From Chytridium lagenaria (taxonomy: Eukaryota > Chytridiomycota > Chytridiomycetes > Chytridiales > Chytridiaceae): DNA of 64,000 nt. The notes below the pieces were generated by a model, which was not told the DNA's origin, did not search any database, and saw only the letters and a list, made by a program, of their open reading frames with translations. Position 1 is the first letter of the stretch; every line of letters begins with the position of its first letter. This document shows positions 20,879 to 32,960 of this stretch, in pieces. A program made the translations under genes and the position numbers. The DNA lies in NCBI GenBank assembly GCA_025449115.1, contig JAHLKC010000041.1:124001-188000 (forward strand), read 5' to 3'.

Positions 20879-23632
20879 ATGAGTGCGCCTTCTCGGGATA
20901 TGCTCATCAATGCGCATCATGGACACGATGAACCTCAACAGCCTTCTTCTCCGACAGCGAGGCATTCCTCTTCTTCTTCTTCTTCGTACATGGACATTTC
21001 AAGACATGCAGATTCATCCACCTCTCTCGGTCCACGCGTCTCATCCATCTCCTTCCCTGCCGCATCCTCCACTTTTAATAACAGCAATCTCAACCTACAC
21101 CCCTCTGTCGCCTCCCCTCCCTCGCGTCCTTCTCATCATCTTACCGTCCCGTCCTCATCACCCCACCGTCTCGCCACAGCCTCTGCCTCTTCTAGCCTCT
21201 CAACGCCACCCCACGTCTCCATCCCCATCCCCGTCTCCGTTTCTGGCTCTGCCCAGAAATCATCTCAACTCAGCGCCCTCCGTCAACTCGCTAAATCATT
21301 CGAAGCCGAACGCTTGGCTGACCGACTCGAAGGGTCGCGCGGAAACAATTACACGGACGCTGCCGGGTCATACTCTGACACGGATATGGCGCGTCCCGGT
21401 GTTTTCGGATCCCCTGCAACGCATTACGACAATGACGATGATCATGATGGTGTATCATCTCCGATCGCTCCTTCTGGATCATTCGAGGATCACACGCGTC
21501 CGCATTCGAGGGCTCATGACTTTGATGATGGGTTCCAGGCAGAGGAAGAGGAGAGTCGATATGATCGGCATTCGAGGCATCCTCGTCATCAGCGAAAAGA
21601 TGCAAAACATCAGCGATCGCGGTCAAAACTCGGGAAATTGTTTGGGGCCAGGCCTGAAAGTCCTTATGGCGAGATTGACGCTGATCGACCAACTGGTGAA
21701 ACATCGACCGAAAGAACGCCATTGCTGGGTGTGTCTTCCAACAGTGGTGGTGTCATCTTCCCATGGCTTCACCCAAAACGCCGCCGCACCCCTCGACCCC
21801 ACTCATCCCCACGCAACTATATTCAACGCGCTCTAGTTTCCTTCTTCTCCACCCAGACCGGATGGCTCTTTCTCCAATCTCTCCCCGCCGTCGTCCTCGG
21901 TCTCATTCTCAACCTTCTGGACGCCCTCTCGTACGGTATCATCATCTTCCCGTCCCCCTCTGCCTCCCGCTCCATCCCTCTCCACACCGCTACGCAATCA
22001 GGGATAAGCATGTTCCTGGCCTCCACGGTCATATCGCAGTTTGTATTTGCACTGGGCGGGTCCGCCTTTAAAGGTGCCAACGGATCCATGATGATTGAGG
22101 TGATGCCCTTTCTCCACATTATGGTGCGACAAATTGAATCAAGACTCATCCCACCTGACGCTGGGGATGATTTTAACATGAGACCGGTTCTTGCCACCAT
22201 CATGGTGGCGTATGCCATGTCGACGCTTTTGACGGGATTGGTGTTTTTGGTGTTGGGTGTGGTTCAAGTTGGGGAATCTGATTCAGTTTTTCCCCAGACA
22301 TATCCTTGTAGGGTGTATTGGAGGTATTGGATGGTTTTTGTTTGTCACGGGGATTGAAGTGACCACGGGCGGGTTGAAACCCGAATTCTCGCTTGATTTC
22401 ATTCACGCCCTTTTCGTTTGGATCATTTGGGTTTTATGGGGGTCGGCACTGATGCTCGCCATGCTCCTAAAACTCCTTCAAACCAAAATCCATCATCCCC
22501 TTTTCGTCCCCACATTTTACGTGATTGTCCCTATCGCCTTTTACGCCATCACGTTTGGTCTCCTTCATTGGACTGTGGACGATATGCGTGATCGAGGGTT
22601 TTTGTTCAAGATGCCACCTGGGGATCCTGTGCCGTTTTACACGTTTTGGGGGTACTTTGATGGGTTTCTTGGGGTACGGTGGGATGCTATACCTGCTACG
22701 TTGGGGACGCAGTTGGCGTTGGTGTTTTTTGCGGTGCTTCATGTGCCGATCATGTGCCGGCTTTGGCAGTGTCGACGCATCAGGCTGTGGATGTGAATTG
22801 GGAGATTGTGGACATGGGTTGTCGAATCTGGCGGCAGGGTTGATGGGGACTCCGCAAAACTATCTCGTGTATTCAAAGTAAGTCTTTATTCCCTCTTTTC
22901 TGTCCCCCTTCTTTTTTCCTTCTGTTTTCCTAACCGTTCACCTTTTTTTAAAATTTTTTTCATCAAGCTCATTGTTGTATATCCGATCTGGCGGAAATTC
23001 GACGATGGGTGGTCTTTTACTTGCTTTTGCGACGGCCATGATTTGGATGTTTGGGGGTGGGGTTATTGGATTCGTGCCGACGCTTGTAGTTGGATCCCTC
23101 ATTTTTCATCTTGCGTTTGACCTCATGAAGGAGAGTTTATGGGATACGAGGCTTGTAGGGATATCAAACCTCGAATACGCCACTATCCTCCTTATCGTTG
23201 TCACCATGGCTGGGTTTGGTAAGACGCCCCCTTCCCCTTTCCAAATTGTTTTTTTCCATCCCACTCATGCCCCCATCCTAGGTTTCACTGAAGGTATATT
23301 GACCGGCATGGTTCTCGCGTGTTTCTTTTTCGTGATTATGTATTCCCGGAAATCCATTATCCGGTCCTCCCACACTGGATCCGAGGTGCGATCGACGGTG
23401 CATCGACCGTATCGGCAAAAGTTGTATTTGGATAAAGTTGGGGATCAGATTAGGATTGTCAAGTTGCAGGGGTTTATGTTTTTTGGAGTGATTTCGCAGT
23501 TGGAAGGGTTTTTGGAACGGATGTTGGAGGAGGTGCCGAGGATTAGGTTTGTGGTGTTGGAGTTTGGATTGATTACGGGGGTGGATGTGAGTAGATGTTT
23601 TTGTTTGATTTGTTTTTTTGTTTGCAAGCACG

Positions 23633-23667
<35 letters not shown>

Positions 23668-25203
23668 TTGCTAGGAGGGGGTTGCCTTGTTGATCATTGG
23701 TTTTTGGGGTTTATGCGTTCCAGATTCGACCCAAGATGGATTCTGACCGTTTTTTTTTTTTTAGTATTCAGCTATGGAAGCCTTTTTTGCGGATAAAGCG
23801 ACTTCTTATGGAAAGGAATGTTCATCTCGTATTTTGCGAATTGGGCGTGATAGGCCGTGATTTAGCCATGTCAGGCATCTTTGACACGGACGACGAAATC
23901 CACGATATCCACGACCACCAACTTCACTCGCAAGACCCCCACCCTGCTGAACTTGAACCTCACCAACGACACCACCACGCCCTAGACTCGCACATTTCCG
24001 ACGACCACTACGAGATCCAGCCACTCGCGCCATCATGGACGCCGTTGCGACCAACTCCTCCACGGTGAACCTCATGACCGCGACTGAACCCACAGCGATG
24101 CGAGCGCCGATATCCCCGCTCACGCACGCGCAGGATCGGCGGGACGCTGTGTTGGAGATGGCGGCTGTGACGGCGCGGGTGCATCATTTTGAAACGATGG
24201 ATCAGGCGTTGGAGTTTTGTGAGAATTGTTTGCTTGTGACGTTTTATAGGGTTCGGGCTGCTGTGGAGTGTGAGGAGGGTAGGCCTAGAGGGAGGGTTTG
24301 GGCGGTGAGGAGAGGAAAGGAGGAGGAGGAGGAGGGGAGGAGGGAGGAGGGGAGGGAGGAGGAGAAGACGTCGCCGAGGATGTCGCAGGCGAGGAGTGCA
24401 GCGTATGATATTTTACATGGTGAGATAATCTCTTTTTTTTTGTCCTTTTTTTTTTTTTTGGCCTTTTCCATCCACGTGGAAACATCTAACAATGTTGTTT
24501 TTTTTTCTCAGATGATCCCAACATCCGACCTACGGGACTCGGGTTCCTCCCTCCAGCGTCAGCCCACCCAGTAGCGACGCTTCTCTGCTCGTTTGCCGAC
24601 GCGTCGACGTGGATGACGAATGAGGATCTTGAGAAATTGGCCGAGAGGTTTGAGAGGATGGAGATGAGGAGTGGGACTGTGCTTTGGACGGCTGGGAGTC
24701 GGGCTGATGCGATTTATGTTGTGGAGAGGGGGGAGTTGGCGCAGGTTGTTGTGAGTGGGGGAGAGGGGAGGTGGTGGAGACTTTGTTGCCGGGGACGATG
24801 GTGAGGGTTCTTTTTTGTTTTTTTGTTTTTTTTTTGGGCCTTTGCGGTCGCCTTTTTTTTTTTTCCTTTCCTTTTGAATGCCTTTTCTTTTTTCATTTAC
24901 GTCCGTTCCCTTTTTGTATTGCTACTCTCCTTGTTTCTACTTTGCATAGCTCGCCTCCCTTTTCAATTTTTCTTACCAATTTATCTTTTCACATAAAAGG
25001 TTGGTGAACTCGAACTCGTGTCAGGCCGCACTCGGGCTTGTCGTCTTGTGGTTGAAGAGCAGGCGGTGGTATGGAGGTTGACCAAGGATGGGTTTGAGGA
25101 GATGTGTGTGGATGAACCGCGGATGAGTTTAGCGTTTTTAAGGGTAGCGCTTGGGTTTGATTGTTTGAGGTTTTCGAGTTCTTTGGGACATCAGAGGCAG
25201 TAG
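20879..25203 (+). CDS. SulP/SLC26-family vacuolar transporter with STAS and cyclic-nucleotide-binding-like domains (Vsb1/YGR125W type)
   Basis: The ATG at 20879 starts a Ser/Pro/His-rich cytosolic region of about 300 residues, followed by a SulP membrane domain: QSLPAVVLGLILNLLDALSY, FKGANGSMMIEVMPFLH, PRHILVGCIGGIGWFLF and LEYATILLIVVTMAGFG, with an indel near 22275 and another near 22750. A STAS domain follows (RIVKLQGFMFFGVISQLEGF, FVVLEFGLITGVD), split by a T-rich intron at about 23590-23762. The tail is a cNMP-binding fold (GTVLWTAGSRADAIYVVERG, then VGELELVSGRTRACRLVVEE) ending at 25203. This architecture matches yeast Vsb1, implicated in vacuolar basic amino acid storage; substrate specificity here is inference. 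Introns have long T-runs, including 27 T at about 23636-23665. Confidence 0.82.
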
Positions 25204-26832
25204 TGATGTCGTGGTTTTGTTGTTTTTGTTGGTTTGTTTGTTTATCCCTTTTTTCCTTTTTCTTTTTTTGTTTGTTTGTTTGTTTGAGGGAAGGCGGCTT
25301 TGTTTATAGGTTTGCGTGTTTGCTTATTTGCGTATTTGCGTTGTTTGTTTTTTTTTTTCGCGTTTGGGAGGTTGGGAGGATCATCCCCCATTCACTCCAT
25401 GTTTTTAGCTGTGTGAGCATGTAGAATTGTTATACCATATTTTTTTTACTCGACATTGTCTTTTTTTTTTGTTTCTTTTGTAAGCATGTGAAGAGTGAAA
25501 TATGAGGCTCTTTTGTTTTTTTCTTTAACGTGACCTTTTTTTTTTTTTTTTTTCGCAACGGTTGTCAAATGCTTTTAGATTCTCCCTTTTTTTTTTTTCG
25601 TGTTTTAAACTGGCAACCGTGACAGTATATCTTTCTTTTGAGTTGGTTGTTGTAAAACGGGGAGTCGAAGGAATGAAATTTTTCAGACAGAACCGTGGAA
25701 GACGATTGATGGCGACGGCAACCACGTTTTGTGCTTTACATTGTCGAAAGTCTGTTCCCATGTGTACTTTTGACTTTATCGGTGGACGCGTCATAAAAAG
25801 AAAACGCGAACAAAGCGAGGTATTTTGAGGTTGGCGTGATGGATTTTTTTTTGTACGTGCATGAGGGTGTGTGTGTGGGGGGTTATGGGGATGGGTAGGG
25901 ACGTTGATGGTTGTGGATGTTATGTGATGATTTCTTTTAATATGAGGGTTATGACGAACAAGTCCTTCAGTTCATCTCTGTGGTATCACGTATGTATTTC
26001 ACGTATATATTTATGAAAGGTGATGATAGAAAGTCGCATGATTTTAGTCTTTATGGGATAGGGTAGTTTATTTGTTTGTATTGTTGTGCAAAGAAAGGTT
26101 GTTTGGTGACAGTAACGGACGAGGATGAATAACAGAAAGTTCAAAAGGATATTGCCATCTGCGCATATACTTTAGATGGATAATAAGTAGACCTCTCTCC
26201 ATTCCAACTCTCTTCCAGAAAACGTTGTGTACAAGCGGAAAGGTCCGTCGGTCACTTAAAGCAAAAACCAGGTGATTGACGGCAACCAAAAATGAAAATG
26301 CGGGTTTGACAAACCAAAAAAAAGCAAAAAAAAGAAATAAGGCGGAAGGACAATACGACAGAAAAAAGATGCCAGGTTTGGGTTTTTTCTATACTTTGCC
26401 TATATTATATTGCCCATCCATCCGTTTCAGCCATTTCGGCCTCACCGTTTTTACATGCGTTTTGGTTGGTTTTTTTTGGCGCGGCTGGATGCGTGGGGGT
26501 GAACGCTGTGGTGTGTGTGGGTGAATGGATGGGGGGTATATTGTCATTGGGGGTTGCGTTGAATTGACGCCTTCAAGTTCCTTTAGGGGGGGTTGTGTAG
26601 CCGTCATTGGAGTGACTTTGTGATGACTTTTATGTATGAATCAATGCGGGATGGAGTGATGGGTCATGGATCATGGATGGATAAAGTCAATTTACACTTT
26701 ACGGTGTCACTGGTTTACTCCTATATAAAAAAACGACACAAAAACGCGTCGATTGCGCCTCGTTAACCCTCCCTTAAACATACATAGATAGTAAATATGC
26801 AAATACCCATCATCCTATGGTTGAGATAAAGA
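25204..26832. other. intergenic region with T-runs
   Basis: This is the 3' flank of the transporter and the 5' flank of the bromodomain gene. It is rich in T and G runs. An 88-codon ORF at 25562-25828 and others at 26276-26524 have no recognisable features, and I see no gene. Confidence 0.55.
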
Positions 26833-29698
26833 ATGTGAGATTTTGAAAGACAATATAACCCCTCATGTAACACTTTATGAAAAGGATGAGGAATACGATT
26901 CCGATAACTCATCGTCTTCCTCCGTGTCCACCGCGTCCTCTTCCATTTCTATCGAAGACGACGACGACGTTGATCAACGCCTTCATCAAACCATTGAAGT
27001 CCCTCGTGATTCATCCCCATCTTCCGCGTCCTCTGACGATGACGATGACGATGCTAACCAACCACGTCCCAATGATTCCAAGAATGATGAATCTGATTCA
27101 GAAGATTCGGATGAAGATTCGGTACCTGATGATAAGAGGGTGAAGATGGAGGATGGGACGTTGAATAAGACGACGAAACGGACAAAGAGGGCGAGGAATA
27201 GGGGGTTTGCGAGGAGCGAAAGGTGAAACCGCTGGGAGTGTGACCAAGGCAGCGGTGGTGAGAAAAAAGGGTTGCAGACTGTTTTGGAGAAGGTGATTGC
27301 TTTGTTGAAGGCGTGAGTATGCTCTTTCTTTGTTTGGTGTGCTTGACGTGACTGATTGTTTTTTTCTTTTTTCCTTCTTTTCAAGTCGGGATTCCTATGG
27401 ATTTTTTTTGGAACCTGTGCCGACTGATATTGTGACGGACTATTTGACGGTGATCAAAAAGCCTATGGATCTTGGTGAATGTCTAGTCCTTGTTATTATA
27501 CTGACCTTTTTTCATCAGGCACTATGGAGAAAAAGGTGAAAACCCGGCAATATCGAACCTACGAATCCTTTGTTGTAAGCAACGTTTGTTCTTTACAAAT
27601 CCTTTTCTCACACTCCTCATAGGAAGATTTCCGTCTCGTCTACAAAAACGCCATGACGTATAACTCGCCTGACACACTTTATTACCGTAATGCAGAGAAA
27701 TTGGGGCAATATGGGAACGCTTTTTAGCGAGAGAGGGCCAAGGCTGTCACAGATGATCCGGAGCCGACACCACCGCCACCTGTTTAGCCAATGATAAAGT
27801 TGGGGAAGGGTCTGAATGTGTCGACTACGGCGTCACCGACACCGCCGCCTGTGTATCTGAAGGAGGGGGGAGGCTACACCTGTAAAGAAAAAGAGGCCGT
27901 ATGTCAAGGTGAGAAAAAAAAAAAGGTGGCTTTGTGGACGCTGATGGTTGGTTGTCTTTTGCAGAGGCAAGAAACGACGTTGGCGCCTGGGGAGAAGAGA
28001 AAGAGAGGGAAGTATAGGACAAAGCAGTCTATTGAGGTGATTATGGAGTCGAATTTTGAAGGAGATGGGAGTTTAAAGAGACGTAAGTTTTACCATCTTT
28101 ATGATAGCGATGAAAGCTGATTGTTTACAGGCAAAGAAGTTGAACCGTGGACTGTTATTCCTCAAACCACACCGTTTGAACGTTACATTAATTCCAAATC
28201 GTCATTGTTTCATCAAACCCTGCGTCCTGTCTCTATTCCCAAAACTTCCAAGTTTCCCATACAGAGGCCTCAGCACTTACATTCACCCCGTCACTGGCCC
28301 CGCCATCGTCTCCACACCTATATGCAGTGAGAATCCGCTCCTCTTTTCCACTCTTTACGGCGGTGTGCCGCAAGAAGCCTACGCTCGGAGTTTGCTTGAG
28401 TTTGTGAAAGACGTTGGAGGGGAGATACAAGAGATGGTGGTGAAGAGAGTGGAGGAGATGTCTAAGGGTGGTGTGCATGTAGCGAGAAAGATGGATCAAG
28501 TGGTTGCAACGGGTGAATTATCGTTTCAGAGCCTTGATCATCCTTTGCTTGAGTCATCCACCATCATTCAAGATATTGAACGTGTGAAAAGCGTCATGGA
28601 CACGTGTGTGCAGACGTCAGGGTGGGGGACTGGGATGTCTGTCATGCTCTCGCGTTGCCGGCGAAACGAAGATTGAAAGGGACTTTAATGAGTTTGAGAT
28701 GTGGAGAGCAAGTAAAGTGAGAGTCGATCCTCTTCTCACACCAGCGCTTGTCGGACATGTGGATAATACTCTGACGCAAGTCTTAAACTCGAGCGCCCCG
28801 TCTAAGCTTGTAGGCGCCAACGCGGATGATATCAGGGAATTGCAGAACCTCGCACTTGCACGTGCGAAAGCCATGACGGGTGAACAAAAGGCTGCACCGT
28901 TGGATGTATTGAAGATGAAAAGCGTACCAGAGAACGTATTCGGAGACGACTGCTCACGCTTGTGCAGATGGTACCGCCGTTGGAATTGGCAAATCTTGAG
29001 ACCCCTCCCGCGGCTGCGGCTCCCGTTCAACCTGCCCCACAACCTGTGCCTGTACCCTCCCCGGCACCCACGCCAAAATCACACAAGAAAACCAAAACCC
29101 CCTCCACAGGCCCTCGTAATTACCCTATAACAACTTCTACACCAACACCACGACCGCCTATCGCTAAACCCATGCCACGGCCTAACCCTACCGTCACTGC
29201 AGCCCCACATCCACGTCCCATTCATACCTCCAACCAAACTCCCCAACGCCCTCCTCTCCGTCCACAGCAATGGATGCAACCCACCCCCCAACCCCTCGCT
29301 CCAATGCCCATCACCCCCAACTACCGTCCTCAACAACAAATCCAACAACCCTTCATCTCCCCCATGTCCATGTCCAACAACCCCATGCTACAAAACAATC
29401 AACCCCCTCAAAACATGTGGTCAGGCATGATGCAAGACAATGCCCCATTCTTTAATCAAAGACAGATGCAACAACATCAATTTCAACAGGCTTTGGCGGA
29501 TCAACATCGTGGGAATCTCGCGCAGACTCAACAGATGCAGCAGCAGCAGTTGCAGCAGGCTTTGTCGGGGATGATGGGGTTTCAGAATATGGATTGGATG
29601 GCGGCCGCCGCGCGGCTACTGGGGGTGGTCGACCACCTAATAATTTCTTTTTTGGGAATAATGGGAACGCACAACAACCTCCGCAGAATAACAAATAA
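26833..29698 (+). CDS. bromodomain protein of the BRD7/BRD9 type
   Basis: The N-terminus is acidic and Ser/Asp-rich with a basic KRTKRARNR patch (to about 27225). The start is uncertain; an ATG at 26833 fits if one base is removed. The bromodomain spans about 27290-27730: DSYGFFLEPVPTDIVTDYLT, VIKKPMDLGTMEKKV (intron between) and RLVYKNAMTYNSPDTLYY, including the acetyl-lysine-binding Asn in YNSP. Downstream, YRGLSTYIHPVTGPAIVS and PQEAYARSLLEFVKDVGGEI resemble the region after the bromodomain in BRD7/BRD9. The tail is Pro- and Gln-rich and ends NNGNAQQPPQNNK. BRD7/9 proteins are subunits of SWI/SNF-type remodellers that read acetylated histones. Several indels are needed between 27230 and 29620. 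Confidence 0.78.
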
Positions 29699-29973
29699 CG
29701 TGAAACTGTATATTTTGACGTTTAATTGACACTTATTATCTTGCTTTTGTGATTATTTAAAGAGTAAAAGGTGTAGACTATAAGGTTACTCGCTGGTTTT
29801 TTTATTGCATCAAAAAAAAAAAGAATGGGTGAAATGAGGTCACAACGAGAGAGCCAGAAAAAATTGCCTCTCCATAACCAAAAAACATAAAAACTAAAAG
29901 AAACACACCTAGGGTTTGGAACTTCATTCCTTTACAATAAAATAAAAAACAGGAAGGGATAAGGAGTTGGCAT

Positions 29974-31193
29974 TTAAGCCTTAGCAACGTGCTGAACACC
30001 CTTCTCGACATTCTTTGGAGCTCAGGGATAGCAGCCGCGTAAAGCTTCTTCTCGTACTCGGAAAGCTCACCAATGGGGTGAATCTTCTCAACACCGTTCA
30101 CACCAAGTTCAACGTTGGTAGAGAAGAACTCGACACCGTCCTTCGCGGCGACAGGGCTAAACACGTAGGTGGGTTCGACGACACCCTTCTTTCCTTCGAG
30201 GGCCTCAAGAAGGGAGTTGGTGAATCGGGCACCGGCCTGGGCCATGGAAAGGGTAGCGGAACCGGTTCCGTCCTTAGCCTTGACGACCTCGTCACCGCCG
30301 TACTGGATGCGGTGGGTGAGTTCTCGATCTCTCTTGGGTAAACTTGATGCCGGTCTAAATAATCATTCGGATTAGAGATGCGGGGTGGAATTGGTGAAAA
30401 AAGAATCATTTACCTGGCTCAAGAGGGGAAGGATGGTGACTCCAGAGTGACCGCCAACGACGGTGACCTTGGTGGAAGTGGCGTCGGTACCCTTGATCTC
30501 AGAGACAAAGGTGGAGGCACGGACAACGTCGAGGGTGGTGACTCCGAAAAGACGGCGGGGATCAAAGACACCAGCCTTCTTAAGGACCTCAGCCATGATG
30601 GGGACGGTGGAGTTCACGGGGTTGGCGATGATCAAAAGGTGAGCCTTGGTGCGTGCCTTTATAATGCCATTAGAATCGTGCATTGAAAGTAAAAGATGGC
30701 AAGTGGAAGACTCACTTGGCAACAGCCTCCGCAATTCCCTTCACAATGTTCGCGTTGGTGTTGAAAAGGTCATCACGGGTCATTCCAGGCTTCCTGGGGA
30801 CACCAGCAGGGACAACAATGATATCGGCCCCAGTAAATAGCCTCAGGGAAGTCCATCGCCCTTGTAACCAGTGACCTTGGAGTTGGTGTTGATGTGGGAA
30901 AGGTCGGCGGCGACACCAGGGGTGTTGACAATGTCGTAAAGGAGAGGTGGGAAACGTGGGGGTTAGCTTGAGGAGAGGGAGAGGGGTTGACCGATACCAC
31001 CGGCGGCTCCGATGACGGCGACCTTCTTGCCGAGCTGGATGGAAAGAGGAGTGAGTGCATGGTTAAGAGAATGGAACTATAGCAAAAACAATGGAGATAG
31101 CGCGTGGCGGGAAGCCAATTCGAAGGAGCATGTAAAACTTACGTTCGCGGAAGATGAGGAGAAGTTACGGGCGATGAGACGGGACGCGAACAT
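29974..31193 (-). CDS. MDH1: malate dehydrogenase, mitochondrial type
   Basis: The ATG at 31193 gives [17 protein letters not shown], a typical mitochondrial presequence, interrupted by a GTAAGT intron. Then come the NAD-binding start [12 protein letters not shown] (split over 31000-31035), [39 protein letters not shown] and [16 protein letters not shown] (catalytic His). C-terminal segments are [20 protein letters not shown] and [20 protein letters not shown]. The end [13 protein letters not shown] needs one base restored near 30018. The enzyme interconverts malate and oxaloacetate with NAD in the TCA cycle, and would serve the malate-aspartate shuttle with the carrier at 11-13 kb. Three or four introns. 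Confidence 0.92.
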
Positions 31194-31433
31194 GGCTGTG
31201 ATGGTTAAGAAGAAGGATCGAGTGATGCTGCTGCTTGAAGAAAAAAAAAATAGCAAAAAACGCTCGTCGGATTGCGACGGAATCAAGATCCAAGTCACGT
31301 GACATCTACGTTATTTCTGAGCATCACGTCAACGCGCATCGTTCCTCTCTGTCAGCGTGTTTTGCAGAAGTCAGAGTTTTTTACTCCCCTTCACGTTAAG
31401 AAAACGTTTATGTTAGAATATATATTCTATGTT

Positions 31434-32874
31434 TCAACGACCTTCGTCGTCGTGTTGGAGGCTGATCTTAAACTCTTCCGCAAAGCGTTTCGCAAACTCT
31501 TCAATCCCCACTCCATCTGACATATCCACGGCCTCTTTGGGAATACGATTACTCGCAAACATGGGTTGCAGACTTGAAGAAGCCTCTGACGCACTGACGA
31601 GACGAAGTTCTCGTTTCGTTGCTTTGATAAAGTTATACTCAAATTGTATGTTTCAACAAAGCTCACCTGTAAGGATTTCGGACCAGAAAAATAAGAGACT
31701 GTCAGTGCTGGGACTAAATGCATTAATATCAATGAGTGAGACTTTTCCTTTGGCTCCAATGTATGCATCAAAAACGTCTACGGTAGTGTGTTATATTCCC
31801 TCTCAATTGGTCACAACTTACATGAAGGCTCCATAAACTTTGGCCTAAGCTCCTTCTCATAGAAAGCAACAATGTCCTTTTCAATTCTTTCTCTACTTTC
31901 ATTAAGGAAGGAGTAGTAATTCATAAAGTCTCTTTGACTTATTGCTAAGACGATATCGTGGTAAGTTTGTTAAGAATTTTGAAACTAGATACTCACCAAT
32001 AAGCTGTCCGTTCCGTACAAAGCATCGAAACTCCATAGAAGGGCTTATGTTCTGCCATCTACGTAGAACTAGCTCAAAGTGTTTCGGTCTCTCCGGAACG
32101 GTCTCCAATCCGACTGGTGTACATTTATTAAATGCATGCGAAAGATCGTGGGCCACAAAATCGGAGCTCTTCAAAAGTAAAAGAACATCTGAAACGTTGT
32201 TGCAGCACATGGTACCGTCTACCGCCATCCATGTTGCATCCTATGAAGGAACATTGAGTATACCTATATTATTTCCAAGAAAAAACCCCAAATTTGTAGG
32301 CGTACTTTCGGTGAGCTCCAGTTCAACTTCGGCATCGCCTTTCCTCCTAAATCTTCTATTGCCAGTGTAATCTGTGCCTCCAGGTCCGGAAAGCTAGGAA
32401 TCTTACTATCATCTTCGCCATCCTCTTCATCCTCCGCCTCAAACTCCCGATAAGTTTTGAGTCGTCGTTAATTGAAGTGTGGTTGCCGTCAGAATCGTTG
32501 TCGGAGTCAAGGTTGTGAATGTAGTTGGGCTGGGGCATGCCATTTCTAGATGAATTCAGCCATTCGACTTGGATAATCGTTAAAGCTTACTTATCCAGTG
32601 GAAGAAAAAGGCCATCTGCGTTCAAGTAATCAATAAAATCTTCGGGGAGAGGTTTGATGATGATAGACCGGAAGGTTGCCTTGCTTAGCAGCGGATACCA
32701 GTTGGAAAAGGAGCATCTCTCAACATGCTCTACTGTTACAGGAGGAAAGTCCAACACCGATGACAGTTCATAAGCATCTCCGTCTACAAGCTTCTCTTCT
32801 CCTGCTCTCCCAGGATCTGTTAGCTCATCCGGAAGCATATCATGGTGTTGACTATCGCTGCTGCTTCCCACCAT
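31434..32874 (-). CDS. CDC123: CDC123/D123 family protein, eIF2 assembly chaperone
   Basis: The ATG at 32874 leads to an N-terminal segment where CSFSNWYPLLSKATFRSIII and KPLPEDFIDYLNADGLFLPL match the CDC123 opening. The conserved core is HFELVLRRWQNISPSMEFRC followed by FVRNGQLIG at about 32000-32110. Further on, FMNYYSFLNESRERIEKDIV and a segment with DVFDAYIGAKGKVSLIDIN character precede an acidic tail ending at 31434. CDC123 is an ATP-grasp-fold protein that helps assemble the eIF2 translation initiation complex. Its start is 86 bases from the divergent HEAT-repeat gene, which suggests a shared promoter. Short introns interrupt it near 32240, 31970 and 31790. Confidence 0.88.
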
Positions 32875-32960
32875 CTGATGCTGTGAATGACCTTAATGGT
32901 ATTAATAGCTATGAAACGTTCGAATTGTCGGAAGGGATTTCCCTTTTATACAAAATTGAC

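Noticed and set aside
20883..21836. 317-codon plus-strand ORF
   Set aside because: Out-of-frame shadow of the transporter's Ser/Pro-rich N-terminus; the other frame continues into membrane helices.
25562..25828. 88-codon ORF after the transporter
   Set aside because: No family features, lies in T-rich intergenic DNA, and an equally long ORF exists on the other strand.
32676..32960. Upstream extension of the HEAT-protein ORF to 32676
   Set aside because: It would overlap the coding start of CDC123 on the opposite strand; that part has no HEAT-protein features.
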